Shown here one piece after another: positions 41,027 to 50,279 of a DNA stretch of 64,000 nucleotides. Origin of the DNA: Acetivibrio clariflavus DSM 19732 (GTDB lineage: Bacteria; Bacillota; Clostridia; Acetivibrionales; Acetivibrionaceae); assembly GCF_000237085.1 (NCBI RefSeq), contig NC_016627.1, positions 372,001 to 436,000 on the forward strand, written 5' to 3'. The first letter of the stretch is position 1; every line of letters starts with the position of its first letter. The position numbers were made by a program, and so were the translations under genes. The notes under the pieces are model-generated. The model made no database searches, was not told where the DNA came from, and worked only from the letters and a program-made list of their open reading frames with translations.

Positions 41027-43423
41027 ATGAAAACACATGCAATTGCTTATCCAAGATTAGGTAATGTAGAAAAGGTGTACGAAAGAACAAAAGAAGAAGT
41101 ATCATTAAATGTTCCCATTTCAAGAAGCAGTATTCTAATTCTTCTTATTAGTTTTTTGCTGGGAAGAGTTTCTCTCTTCCAAGGATTTATGCCTTTTGGA
41201 ATAGCTTTCTTTATGGCGGCAGCAAGTACAGGGACAAGCAGAATATTAATGACTCTTGCAGTTGCTGCAGGCATGATAACGGGCGGGGGTTTTGAACAAG
41301 TATATATAACAATTGCTTCAATAATTATATTCAGTGCTTTAGAAAAGTTGTTTTCCAATAAGAAAAATGAGTTTAGTGTTTCAGTAATGGCATTTGTGAG
41401 TGTGATTATACCTCAAATGGTCATGGTCATTTTACAAGGTTTTCTATTATATGATACATTAAAGGGCATATGTTATTCCGGTCTGGTTTTTGCATTGGTA
41501 TTTATATTTAAGTATTCAATATCTATAATTGAAGAGTCAAAAAAGCGAAATGTTTTATCCAATGAAGAAATGATAAGCATAGCAATGCTTATGACTTTAA
41601 CTTTAGCGGGAATAGGGAATATCGAACTGGCGGGAATAAATCTCATAAATGTTGCAGGAATTCTGGCCATTCTATTGTTCAGCATGGTATCCGGGCCGGG
41701 AGTTGGAGCGGCTGTAGGTGTTATTGTAGGATTGGTAGTAAACATTATAAATCCAAGTATAACAATGGTAATAGCATCCTATGCCTTTTGCGGATTACTT
41801 TGCGGAGTTTTTAAGAATTTGGGGAAGGCAGGAGTTTGCCTTGGATTTGTTGCGGCTAATGCATTGTTTACTTTTTATATAAATGGCTCAACCGAGGTAT
41901 TGATTTATATAAAGGATATTTTAGCAGCAGTTTCAATAGCTATGCTTATTCCTAAAAAATATGTTGACAAAACCGTAGGATACTTTGCATTGGCTGCCGT
42001 TGGCATAAGAGACAAGTCGTGCTATAGCGCAAGAATTAAAGAACTGACAATAGAAAGGCTGAATAAATTTTCAAAGGCTTTTGCAGAATTGTCGAAAACA
42101 TTTAGAGAAATATCCGAGACAGCTGCTGCGACAAGTAAACAGGATATATCTTCGCTTTTTGACAGGGTTGCGGATAAAGTGTGTAAGGATTGCAGCTTAT
42201 GCCTGCATTGTTGGGATAGAAATTTCTACAATACTTATCAGGTGATGTTTAAAATAATAGAGAAGCTTGAGGATAAGGGTTACATTGATGAAAAAGATAT
42301 TCCGGATTATTTCATGGATAGGTGCGAAAGAATAAGCGATTTTGTAAAACAGGTAAACAATGTATATGAACTATTCAAAGTAAATCTTGTATGGAAAAAC
42401 AGAGTGGGAGAAAGCAGAGGCCTTATGTCGCAGCATTTGGACGGGCTTTCCAAAGTAATAGCCAACCTTGCCAATGAGATTAATTATGATGTGAAATTCA
42501 AGGGAGATCTGGAGGATAAGCTGCTGGTTGAACTGGATAAGGCCGGAATTAAAGCAAATGATGCAGTGATTTTCCAAAATAAATGGGGAAAGAATGAAGT
42601 GACAATTTTCCATAAAGGATGCGGCGGAACAAGAAACTGCATAAATACTATAGAAAAGGTTGCATCGGAAGTTATAGGCAGAAGAATGGTAAAGGAGAGA
42701 AACGAATGCGTACAAAACCATAAAAACGGAATTTGTACATTAAAACTTGTTGAGGAAGAGACCTTCAGAGTAACTACCGGAGTTGCAAAGATTGGGAAAT
42801 ATGAATCAGGCGTGTCGGGAGATAACTATACTTTTATGAACACAGGAGATGGGAAATATATTTTGGCTTTGAGTGACGGTATGGGTTCCGGCCGGAAGGC
42901 TGAATGCCAGAGCAGGGCAGCAATAAGTCTTCTTGAGCAGTTTATGGAGACAGGTTTTGATAAAGATACTGCCGTAAAACTTATCAACTCTATACTTGTT
43001 TTAAAATCCGATGATGACTCTTTTGCAACCATCGACTTGTCATCAATAGATTTGTATGACGGAAAGGTGGAGTTTGTAAAAATAGGTGCTGTGTCCACAT
43101 ATATAAAACGACCGGATAGGGTGGAAACGGTAAAAGCTGTTTCTTTGCCGGCTGGTATATTATGCGATATAGAAACAGAACTCATTTGCAAAAATGTGGA
43201 CAATGGTGATTTTATAATAATGGTAACCGATGGTGTAATTGATTCCTTTAAAACCAATGAAGACGGTGAAAAATCTCTTATAAAGTATATTGAGGGTATA
43301 GATAATTTAAATCCTCAAGGAATTGCAGATTCTATTATAAACAAGGCATACTCGAATTGCGGAAACCAAGCAATGGACGATATGACAGTATTAGTGGCGA
43401 AAGTTTGGAAGAAAGTTGGATAG
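41027..43423 (+). CDS. spoIIE: Stage II sporulation protein E, phosphatase for sigma-F activation
   Basis: 798 aa. ATG 41027 after TAGGAGGTCACAAAAG. Up to ten TM helices fill about 25-330, a central domain has a cysteine cluster (CKDCSLCLHC, about 384-393), and a PP2C-like serine phosphatase ends the protein (about 590-798) with GDNY, LALSDGMGSG (about 617-626, metal-binding Asp), TDGVIDS and MDDMTVLV. SpoIIE dephosphorylates SpoIIAA to free sigma-F in the forespore and takes part in the asymmetric septum. The neighbours tRNA-Met and tRNA-Glu precede spoIIE in B. subtilis as well, so the order is conserved. Confidence 0.96.
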   Translation: MKTHAIAYPRLGNVEKVYERTKEEVSLNVPISRSSILILLISFLLGRVSLFQGFMPFGIAFFMAAASTGTSRILMTLAVAAGMITGGGFEQVYITIASIIIFSALEKLFSNKKNEFSVSVMAFVSVIIPQMVMVILQGFLLYDTLKGICYSGLVFALVFIFKYSISIIEESKKRNVLSNEEMISIAMLMTLTLAGIGNIELAGINLINVAGILAILLFSMVSGPGVGAAVGVIVGLVVNIINPSITMVIASYAFCGLLCGVFKNLGKAGVCLGFVAANALFTFYINGSTEVLIYIKDILAAVSIAMLIPKKYVDKTVGYFALAAVGIRDKSCYSARIKELTIERLNKFSKAFAELSKTFREISETAAATSKQDISSLFDRVADKVCKDCSLCLHCWDRNFYNTYQVMFKIIEKLEDKGYIDEKDIPDYFMDRCERISDFVKQVNNVYELFKVNLVWKNRVGESRGLMSQHLDGLSKVIANLANEINYDVKFKGDLEDKLLVELDKAGIKANDAVIFQNKWGKNEVTIFHKGCGGTRNCINTIEKVASEVIGRRMVKERNECVQNHKNGICTLKLVEEETFRVTTGVAKIGKYESGVSGDNYTFMNTGDGKYILALSDGMGSGRKAECQSRAAISLLEQFMETGFDKDTAVKLINSILVLKSDDDSFATIDLSSIDLYDGKVEFVKIGAVSTYIKRPDRVETVKAVSLPAGILCDIETELICKNVDNGDFIIMVTDGVIDSFKTNEDGEKSLIKYIEGIDNLNPQGIADSIINKAYSNCGNQAMDDMTVLVAKVWKKVG

Positions 43424-43488
43424 AAATATGTATATTTATAGGCAAAATGTTGCAAACTATCTCCGAATATATCTTTTGGAGGAAGTTT

Positions 43489-43830
43489 ATGGTCTGCGAT
43501 GATACAAAACGTGTTGTAATAATCAGGAATATATCTTCAAATATTGTTGAGGAAGCAATACTTGTTTTAAAGGACAAGAAGCCCAGTAAAAATAAAAATG
43601 CAGTGATTTCAACCACGAATAATTCCAGGAAAGCTAACAATTACTTGCTGCGAGAGGCAGAAGACATTATCAATAATTATATAAAGGAGAATAATATTAG
43701 GGATGGGCTTATCCATGATTTGAACTTAAAGCCGTTTAATCCGAATAAAAAGCTTATAAATACATTAATAAATTTTGCTCTTGTCGCAAGTATTGCACTT
43801 TTGCTCTTTATTATTTCTAAATTTTTTTAG
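43489..43830 (+). CDS. Small tail-anchored protein after spoIIE
   Basis: 113 aa. ATG 43489 after TTTTGGAGGAAG. The N-terminal 88 residues are soluble and charged (LVLKDKKPSKNKNAV; REAEDIINNYIK) and a single TM helix ends it (about 92-110, NFALVASIALLLFIISKFF). I do not recognise the family. It lies 65 bases behind spoIIE on the same strand and may be in its operon, so a sporulation role is possible but unproven. A longer reading frame from 43357 overlaps spoIIE and has no ribosome site. Confidence 0.65.
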   Translation: MVCDDTKRVVIIRNISSNIVEEAILVLKDKKPSKNKNAVISTTNNSRKANNYLLREAEDIINNYIKENNIRDGLIHDLNLKPFNPNKKLINTLINFALVASIALLLFIISKFF

Positions 43831-43986
43831 AAAAGTAATTGTTAGCTTTATAATTATTTCATTGATTTTGCAGTAGTTTAGTTGTATCATAAATAATAAA
43901 TATTATAAAAATAGAAAAGGATACAAAAAAATAACAGGCACTTATAGCAAAGGCTTGTTAAATTTAATATCCTGAGGAGAATTTGT

Positions 43987-44613
43987 GTGGAAAAACCGAG
44001 TTTATTGGATATATTCCTTTTTCCTAAATCTTATTTTGCAAAGTTAACGGATAAGCTCCCGACCTTGTTTTTAGGAATTATATTTGTGGGTTTATCCAAT
44101 GCAGTGTTCCTGTTTTTGGACTATATGCCCATAATGTTTTGTAACAAGACACTGAGTGTGTTGATATTTAATTCTACACTTGCCCTTTGTATTGCTGTTT
44201 TACTGGGGCTTGTGGATATTATTTTCTTTTCGCTTCCTTTATTTGATTTGTTTAAATTTTTTAGGGTAAAAGAGACAATAAAAAACATGAACGGGCAGTT
44301 AATAAAGTTAATGAAAGTATACATATCTGCACACTTTATTATTGTTCCGGTACAAGCATTTTTTGAAGCGACTGTCCGATTGGCTAAATGGGGAGGGATG
44401 ACTTCAAGCTTTGCTTTTTACATAAACCTGATTGAGTTTATTATATTGCCCATTTGGCTGGCGGCAATAGTAGCCAGGGGAATAAATACAATTTATGATT
44501 TTGATGACAGATTAAAAAATATGATTTATGTTATTGTTTATTGTTGGCACTTAATATTGTCATATGCACTTAGTTTTACTATCGGTAATTGGATTTTACT
44601 GCTTTTCAGATAA
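43987..44613 (+). CDS. Multi-pass membrane protein, unknown function
   Basis: 208 aa. GTG 43987 with CTGAGGAGAATTT upstream. Five hydrophobic segments lie near 25-45, 55-80, 108-128, 140-163 and 180-205. The layout recalls Yip1-type membrane proteins, but I see no diagnostic motif, so it stays hypothetical. It lies 156 bases behind the small protein gene and before tRNA-Arg. Confidence 0.65.
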   Translation: MEKPSLLDIFLFPKSYFAKLTDKLPTLFLGIIFVGLSNAVFLFLDYMPIMFCNKTLSVLIFNSTLALCIAVLLGLVDIIFFSLPLFDLFKFFRVKETIKNMNGQLIKLMKVYISAHFIIVPVQAFFEATVRLAKWGGMTSSFAFYINLIEFIILPIWLAAIVARGINTIYDFDDRLKNMIYVIVYCWHLILSYALSFTIGNWILLLFR

Positions 44614-44683
44614 GTATATTTCATATATGTGTCAGTTGCCATTTTGCTCATATTAGATTATAATATTATGGTGGTATATTTAA

Positions 44684-44758
44684 GTCCCGGTGGCCTAATG
44701 GATAAGGTAGTGGATTCCGGTTCCACTGATACGGGTTCGATTCCTGTCCGGGACGCCA
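44684..44758 (+). tRNA. tRNA-Arg (CCG)
   Basis: Acceptor GTCCCGG pairs with CCGGGAC; anticodon stem GTGGA/TCCAC with loop TTCCGGT (CCG); T-arm ACGGG/CCTGT; CCA encoded. A terminator follows 8 bases later. Confidence 0.95.
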
Positions 44759-44765
44759 AATTATT

Positions 44766-44802
44766 AAGCACCAGTGTTTATTGGAATACTGGTGCTTTTT
44801 AT
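44766..44802 (+). terminator. Terminator of tRNA-Arg
   Basis: AAGCACCAGT (44766-44775) with ACTGGTGCTT (44788-44797), followed by TTTTATATTT. Confidence 0.88.
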
Positions 44803-44907
44803 ATTTCATAACATATCTTTTTCAATTTGAGTTCTTAAGAATTATACAATACTGCCATCTTTAAAAAGTTTATATTTTTTATAAATTTATAATCTATTCT
44901 ATAAAGA

Positions 44908-45202
44908 GGTTCTGTTGCAAAAAATAAATAATTTTAATATAATTATGCTGTAAAAATTGGAATATAAAAGCAGATACATAGGTGAATATAATAAGTAGCA
45001 GTATTTAAGATATATTGTAAAAAACTATAAAGGTCAATCAAAATTTTAGGTAATGAATCATAGTCTTCTCGCAATTCCTAAACTTCTCTACTGTTCTATG
45101 AAGCAAAATATTTGCCATACAGCCATTATATTATCAAACTTAGCGTGGAGTTTAATCGGGCGGACTAAAAGTAGTATTGCAAATTGGGGGAAATGTAAAG
45201 AG
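44908..45202 (+). pseudogene. Probable insertion-sequence remnant
   Basis: GGTTCTGTTGCAAA (44908-44921) is the terminal repeat start seen in many IS6-family and related elements (from memory). About 130 bases later an ATG at 45053 opens a 50-codon stretch (LYCSMKQNICHTAIILSN; AWSLIGRTKSSIANWGK) that looks like the N-terminus of a transposase, then runs straight into the histidine kinase frame. No second terminal repeat or catalytic domain is seen, so this is a truncated leftover. The family match is a guess. Confidence 0.4.
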
Positions 45203-45211
45203 TTGAAAGGT

Positions 45212-46939
45212 ATGAGATTAAACAGCATAAGGACAAAAATTACTTTTAGCGCTCTTGCTGTCATATTATTTTCATTTTTAATCAGTCATTTGGTTATTTG
45301 TCTGAAGAGTTATGGTGATTTAAAGCATCAGTTGCTGAAAGATGAAGATATAGTCTTGTCAAAAGTAGCAGAAAATATAAATTATACTTTACTGGATGTG
45401 AAGGCAATTGCGGATAGCATAACGATAGACAGTGAAATAGAAAGTTACCTGCGGAAAACTACACAGAAAGGAAGTTTTGAATCATATAGGGATTCCGAGA
45501 TTATCAGGCAAAAGTTAAAATTATATAAATCTCTGGGAAATAAAATATATAGCATTTCTATTATTAAGCAAAACGGCGATATAAGCAGTACTTCAAACGA
45601 CGGAAACTATCTGGCTGTGCTGTCTGGTGAAACAAATTTCGATGAGGATTTGGACAGCTTTTATCAAATGATTGCGCTGCCGTCATTGAATAATAGCAAA
45701 TCCATAAAAATAGTGAATTACAGTAAAAAAATTTATGACAGCAATTCATATAAAAGTATATTGGGGAAGCTTGTAATCGGTATAAACTATGATTCCATTG
45801 TAAATGCTTTTAGCGCCCTTGACCTTGAATATACCAGGTATTGTCTTGCTTCAAAATCAGGTGAAATTATTTATAGTACAGATAGTACATTAAACGAAAT
45901 ATCTGATAATTTCTTAAATTCGATAATTGCTCAGGGAAGTAGTGCAACTTCTTTCGAAACAAAAGATTCTTTTATTGTTGTTAATAATGATCTTGAAAAC
46001 GGTTGGATTTTGGTGGAATTAATTTCAAAAAACAAAATTTATAATAGAATCTGGTCAGGTTTGCTGTTTACTATAGTTTTCGGAATAATCATAATGGTTA
46101 TTGCTTCAATAATTATTGCTGCAATAATGCTGACTGTAACAACCTCAATTAAAAAGCTGAGGGATGCTATGAAACAAGTTGCTTCAGGCGACCTTAATAC
46201 ATCAATTGAAATTAAAAGTAATGATGAGATTGAAGAACTATCTCAAGTTTTCAATACTATGATACAAAATATAAATAATCTAATTGAAGCAGTAGCTATT
46301 GAAGAGAAAAAGAGAAAGAATTATGAGATGATAACATTACTGACACAGATTAATCCTCACTTTATTTACAATACATTAAGTTCGGTTATATATCTGGCCA
46401 GACAGGGCAGAACAAAGGATATCATTGATCTGATTGTTTCACTGATACGAATGATGCAGAGAACTATAAGTTATAGTGAGGAATTTGCAATATTAAAAGA
46501 AGAGCTGGAGTATATAAATGATTATATAACTATACAAAAGATCCGATATGGTGATGTTTTTAACCTTGTAGTTAAAACCGATAAGGATTTTGATGAATAT
46601 AAGATACCTAGAATGATACTTCAGCCCCTTGTGGAAAATAGCATATTTCACGGCATACTTCCTAAAGAGGAACCCGGGGTCATTACAATAGAGGTCAAAA
46701 AAAATGATAACAAGCTTTTGTTATCCATTTCTGATGATGGAATAGGCATGGAAGAGTGTTCGCTAAAAAATATAATGGATGGAAGTACTCCTTTTAGAGG
46801 GTCGGACAAGTATATTAATATTGGGCTCAAAAATATAATGAACAGACTGAAATTGCTGTATGGTGACAGTTACAGCTTTGAGATAAAAAGTGAGGTTGGT
46901 AAAGGGACTACTGCAGAGTTTGCAGTTCCGATTGAATAA
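45212..46939 (+). CDS. YesM-type sensor histidine kinase
   Basis: 575 aa from ATG 45212; TTG 45203 is also possible since GGGGGAAATG lies at a good distance. The frame is open from 45053, but that part looks foreign. TM1 is at about 10-30, an extracellular dCache-like domain covers about 35-280, TM2 about 286-312, HAMP about 315-368, then a His_kinase domain with phosphoacceptor in LLTQINPHFIYNTLSS (about 378-393) and an HATPase with LQPLVENSIFHG, DDGIGM and GLKNIMNRL. YesM kinases sense extracellular sugars or breakdown products and pair with YesN regulators, as here. Confidence 0.9.
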   Translation: MRLNSIRTKITFSALAVILFSFLISHLVICLKSYGDLKHQLLKDEDIVLSKVAENINYTLLDVKAIADSITIDSEIESYLRKTTQKGSFESYRDSEIIRQKLKLYKSLGNKIYSISIIKQNGDISSTSNDGNYLAVLSGETNFDEDLDSFYQMIALPSLNNSKSIKIVNYSKKIYDSNSYKSILGKLVIGINYDSIVNAFSALDLEYTRYCLASKSGEIIYSTDSTLNEISDNFLNSIIAQGSSATSFETKDSFIVVNNDLENGWILVELISKNKIYNRIWSGLLFTIVFGIIIMVIASIIIAAIMLTVTTSIKKLRDAMKQVASGDLNTSIEIKSNDEIEELSQVFNTMIQNINNLIEAVAIEEKKRKNYEMITLLTQINPHFIYNTLSSVIYLARQGRTKDIIDLIVSLIRMMQRTISYSEEFAILKEELEYINDYITIQKIRYGDVFNLVVKTDKDFDEYKIPRMILQPLVENSIFHGILPKEEPGVITIEVKKNDNKLLLSISDDGIGMEECSLKNIMDGSTPFRGSDKYINIGLKNIMNRLKLLYGDSYSFEIKSEVGKGTTAEFAVPIE

Positions 46940-46979
46940 TTTCAGATAATTATATAAAGTTTTTTCGGGGGGACTGCCA

Positions 46980-48584
46980 TTGATTAAGGTTTTAATTGTC
47001 GATGATGAGATAAATGTTAGAGATGATCTGGCTACACTTATTAATTGGGAGGAGCATGGTTTTAAAATAGTAGGTTTTGCGAGTAATGGAATGCAGGCTC
47101 TTGAAATTTTCAATAATACGAATCCGGATTTGGTTATAACAGACATTTTAATGCCGGTTATGAACGGTATAGAATTATCACGGAAAATACATGAGATTAA
47201 TAAAAATGTTGTGATAGTTTGGCTGACTGCCTATAAGAAATCTGATTATGCTATTGAAGCAGTTAATATCAGAGTTAGTAAATATTGGCTAAAGTACGCA
47301 TTGAATGCCGATAACTTAATAAAAGAATTGAGTGAATTAAAAAAAGAGATACTTGCGATGCGTTTTGATCAAGATTTGATAAATCAAATATATTTAAGGC
47401 AACTGTTAGATGAACCTGAGGATGAAGAAATAGTAAAATTTTATCTGCAAAAATTGGATGTACCCATTGAAAAATCTTCATATTGCATTATTGCTTTTAG
47501 TTTGGATAAATATATAAATCAGGACGATTCTTCCCATTCTAACGGCTATTCCTATATAAAAAATAAAGTATTCGAAGAAATAGAAAAAATATTTGGTAAA
47601 AGTAATAAATGCTTTTATGTCGAAAAGTCTACTAACTTATTTTATATATTTTGTTGTTTTACTGATACCAACGGTGAATACGGGATAAGACAAAAAGTAT
47701 ATACAGCTTGTACGACTCTTCAGCAAACTGTAAAATTTTCAATAAATGAAACTATATCCATTGGAATAAGTGATATATTTCATTCTCCCAAATTAATTCA
47801 AAAATTTTATATGCAATCCAAAAGCCGTTTAGATCAATGTTTTTTTAAAGGATGTAACAGCATTATACATGAAGATAGAAAAGTGGACACCTCATACAAG
47901 ATAAATAGGGCCGGCTTGCCTTCTGTATTACAAACGATTTACGATAGGTTGTCGGAAAGAAAACCCATTGATGTAAATCAATATCTTAGACCTGTGTTAT
48001 TAAGCTTTGATAATAAACAGGAAGTAAAACTCTTCAGTATTGAAATAATTAACTGCATTAAAAAATTTCTTGATGATAATAGGATTGATTATAGGTTTAT
48101 TTTTGGTGAGTTTGTCCTTCCAAACAGTAAAGTGGAGAGTTTTAGGAATGTAGATGAATATTTAAATTGGTTTGCCAGTTTATTTGTTAACATTAATAAT
48201 TATTTTGAGGAAATAGGTACACGATACAGTCCAAAAATTAAGAAGGCTATAGATTATATCTCAAAAAATTACGAAAAGCCTATAGATTTGGATAATATTG
48301 CTGAAGAACTTGGTATTACTAAAATTTATTTCTGCTATCTCTTTAAAAAAGAAACGGGAACAAATTTTATTTCTTATCTCAATAATTATAGAATTGATAA
48401 GGCAAAAAAATTACTGAGAACTACTGATTTAAAAGTAGGTGAAATAGCAAATTCGGTAGGTTTTAAAAATTTTCAGTACTTTAGCTTGATATTTAAAAAA
48501 ATTACCGGCAAGAGTCCTGGGGACTTTAGAGATTCATCCGATTACAATGAAAAAATTAATATAGGGGAGATTAGAGAGGTATGA
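46980..48584 (+). CDS. YesN-type response regulator with AraC DNA-binding domain
   Basis: 534 aa. TTG start at 46980 after CGGGGGGACTGCCA. The receiver (about 1-120) has DDE (8-10), phosphoacceptor Asp in LVITDILMP (about 54), Thr in LTAY and Lys in SKYWLKYA, where the usual Pro after Lys is Tyr. A long central domain (about 140-425) is typical of YesN. The AraC-type double helix-turn-helix is at about 425-525 (IAEELGITKIYFCYLFKKE; VGEIANSVGFKNFQYFSLIF). It should activate genes for carbohydrate uptake. It overlaps the next gene by 4 bases (ATGA). Confidence 0.92.
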   Translation: MIKVLIVDDEINVRDDLATLINWEEHGFKIVGFASNGMQALEIFNNTNPDLVITDILMPVMNGIELSRKIHEINKNVVIVWLTAYKKSDYAIEAVNIRVSKYWLKYALNADNLIKELSELKKEILAMRFDQDLINQIYLRQLLDEPEDEEIVKFYLQKLDVPIEKSSYCIIAFSLDKYINQDDSSHSNGYSYIKNKVFEEIEKIFGKSNKCFYVEKSTNLFYIFCCFTDTNGEYGIRQKVYTACTTLQQTVKFSINETISIGISDIFHSPKLIQKFYMQSKSRLDQCFFKGCNSIIHEDRKVDTSYKINRAGLPSVLQTIYDRLSERKPIDVNQYLRPVLLSFDNKQEVKLFSIEIINCIKKFLDDNRIDYRFIFGEFVLPNSKVESFRNVDEYLNWFASLFVNINNYFEEIGTRYSPKIKKAIDYISKNYEKPIDLDNIAEELGITKIYFCYLFKKETGTNFISYLNNYRIDKAKKLLRTTDLKVGEIANSVGFKNFQYFSLIFKKITGKSPGDFRDSSDYNEKINIGEIREV

Positions 48585-49924
48585 TTGATTTTGATAATAA
48601 TAAAATAAAAGCTTGGGCTTGTGTTTTAATGATATTTACATTTTCTTTATTATTTTCCCTGGGGAACAGTCTGTCGAAATACAAAAAATTATCAGCTACC
48701 GATGAAAATGTAAAAGTCAAAAGTCAGGAGAATGTTTTTACAGATGTTCAGGATGAGATTACATTGTGGGACTGGGACATTGACAATATGGCAGCTATTA
48801 ATGAAGATTTCAACAGATATTATCCCAATATAAAAGTAAAGATGGTTCATGTTCCCTATGATGAGTATATAAAAAAAATAAAAACAGCTATTGCAACAGG
48901 TGATGAATTACCGGATATAGGTAAACTGGAAATGGATGCACGAGGAAAACTTATTTCAATGGATTTGTGGGAAAATTTAGAGGCAGAACCTTTTAATTTG
49001 GACAGAGAAAATATACATGATAAGCTTATTCCGCTGTGTGTAAATGAAGAAGGGCAAGTAATCGGCATTGAGTCAGGACCGGGACCGGCTGGTTTGGCAT
49101 ATAGAAGAGATCTTGCTGAGGAATACTTTGGAACGGATGATCCTAAAGAACTGGAAAAAATATTTAACAGTTGGAATGCTTTTATTTTAAAAGGCATGGA
49201 AGTAAACCAAAAAAGTAAGGGAAAAGTATTTATGATGTCGGGAGCAGAAGATATTTATACTGTTCTTGGGAATCAAAACAGTGCACAGTTGATAAAGAAT
49301 GGGAAACTTAATATTGATGATGCTTTAATAGAAAATTTCAGAATTATAAAAGAAATGATAGATAAAAAAGTTATAGACAGGCTGGAACTTCAAGAACCAA
49401 ATTGCTGGCAAGATTCTTTTGAGTCGGGAAGATATATATTTTATCCTTGTGCCAACTGGTATCCTAAGTATGTAATAAAAGCAAATGACCCCAAAGGGAA
49501 AGGACGCTGGGGGTTTATGCTGCCGCCTGGTGGGCCGTATAACTGGGGCGGGTCACTTTTTAGTATATCTAAGACTTCCAAAAATAAAGAAGCTGCATGG
49601 ACCTATATAAAATGGTCATTTTTAACTCGGGAAGGAGCAGTAAGTTACAGAGATAATATGGGATATTTGTCCCCTTACAAAAAAATATATGAGGATCCCA
49701 AGTTTTATGATATCAAAGATGACTTTTTTGCAGGTCAGGCTCTCATGAAGATTTTTTCAGGTATTCTTGATGATGTATCACAAATATATATAAGTCCTTA
49801 TGATCAGGAGATCTATGAATCGATTGTAATGGGGTTGAAGGGAATGGAAATGGGAATATCAGATGAAGAGGCTTTAGATGTAGTTAAACAGGACATATTA
49901 AGAAAATTTCCCGAATTGAAATAG
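48581..49924 (+). CDS. Extracellular sugar-binding protein, family 1, no lipobox
   Basis: 447 aa. Starts at ATGA overlap with the regulator gene. One hydrophobic segment near residues 11-31 (WACVLMIFTFSLLFSLG) is not followed by a lipobox Cys, so the protein is probably anchored by an uncleaved N-terminal helix or by a signal peptide. The rest is a family 1 solute-binding fold: ITLWDWDIDNMAAINEDF, GDELPDIGKLEMDARG, FMLPPGGPYNWGGSLFSI and KEAAWTYIKW. No ABC permease genes follow (pseudogene next), so it probably presents a ligand to the YesM kinase or works with distant permeases. Confidence 0.88.
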   Translation: MIDFDNNKIKAWACVLMIFTFSLLFSLGNSLSKYKKLSATDENVKVKSQENVFTDVQDEITLWDWDIDNMAAINEDFNRYYPNIKVKMVHVPYDEYIKKIKTAIATGDELPDIGKLEMDARGKLISMDLWENLEAEPFNLDRENIHDKLIPLCVNEEGQVIGIESGPGPAGLAYRRDLAEEYFGTDDPKELEKIFNSWNAFILKGMEVNQKSKGKVFMMSGAEDIYTVLGNQNSAQLIKNGKLNIDDALIENFRIIKEMIDKKVIDRLELQEPNCWQDSFESGRYIFYPCANWYPKYVIKANDPKGKGRWGFMLPPGGPYNWGGSLFSISKTSKNKEAAWTYIKWSFLTREGAVSYRDNMGYLSPYKKIYEDPKFYDIKDDFFAGQALMKIFSGILDDVSQIYISPYDQEIYESIVMGLKGMEMGISDEEALDVVKQDILRKFPELK

Positions 49925-50279
49925 AAATTTACTTTTAGAATAAATTGTTTGACAAAGACAAAACTGACTAAATTACAATAACTTAAAGATTTTAATTTTA
50001 GACCGCAAGTTTTCAGACAGGTCTAATTACATTATCTGCTTACAGGAATAAAGTTTTTTGGTTAATCATATGATTTGTCTGCTAATGTTCTTAAGACCCC
50101 TTTCTTTTATTTTTGGCACTTTACCAAATTGAGTTATATATGTATTAATATATTATAATAAATATTAATTTACATTATATCTTATAATTCATAAAAATGT
50201 TAGAATGTATAATAGAATTAAGGCCGACGTCGACCGGGTAAGGAAAAATAAAGAGACTATAAAAGTAAAAATGAAAAGT
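49925..50279. other. AT-rich gap before the decayed dockerin gene
   Basis: 355 bases with no credible ORF. The only distinctive item is a GC-rich patch GGCCGACGTCGACC (50222-50235), a palindrome-rich spot of unknown meaning. Its position fits the leader of the decayed gene. Confidence 0.35.

Noticed and set aside
44629-44811. 60-codon reading frame across tRNA-Arg and its terminator
   Set aside because: The tRNA cloverleaf and terminator explain the sequence; no ribosome site.
50222-50235. GC-rich palindromic patch GGCCGACGTCGACC
   Set aside because: Looks like restriction-site DNA, but it is too short to draw a conclusion and has no partner nearby.
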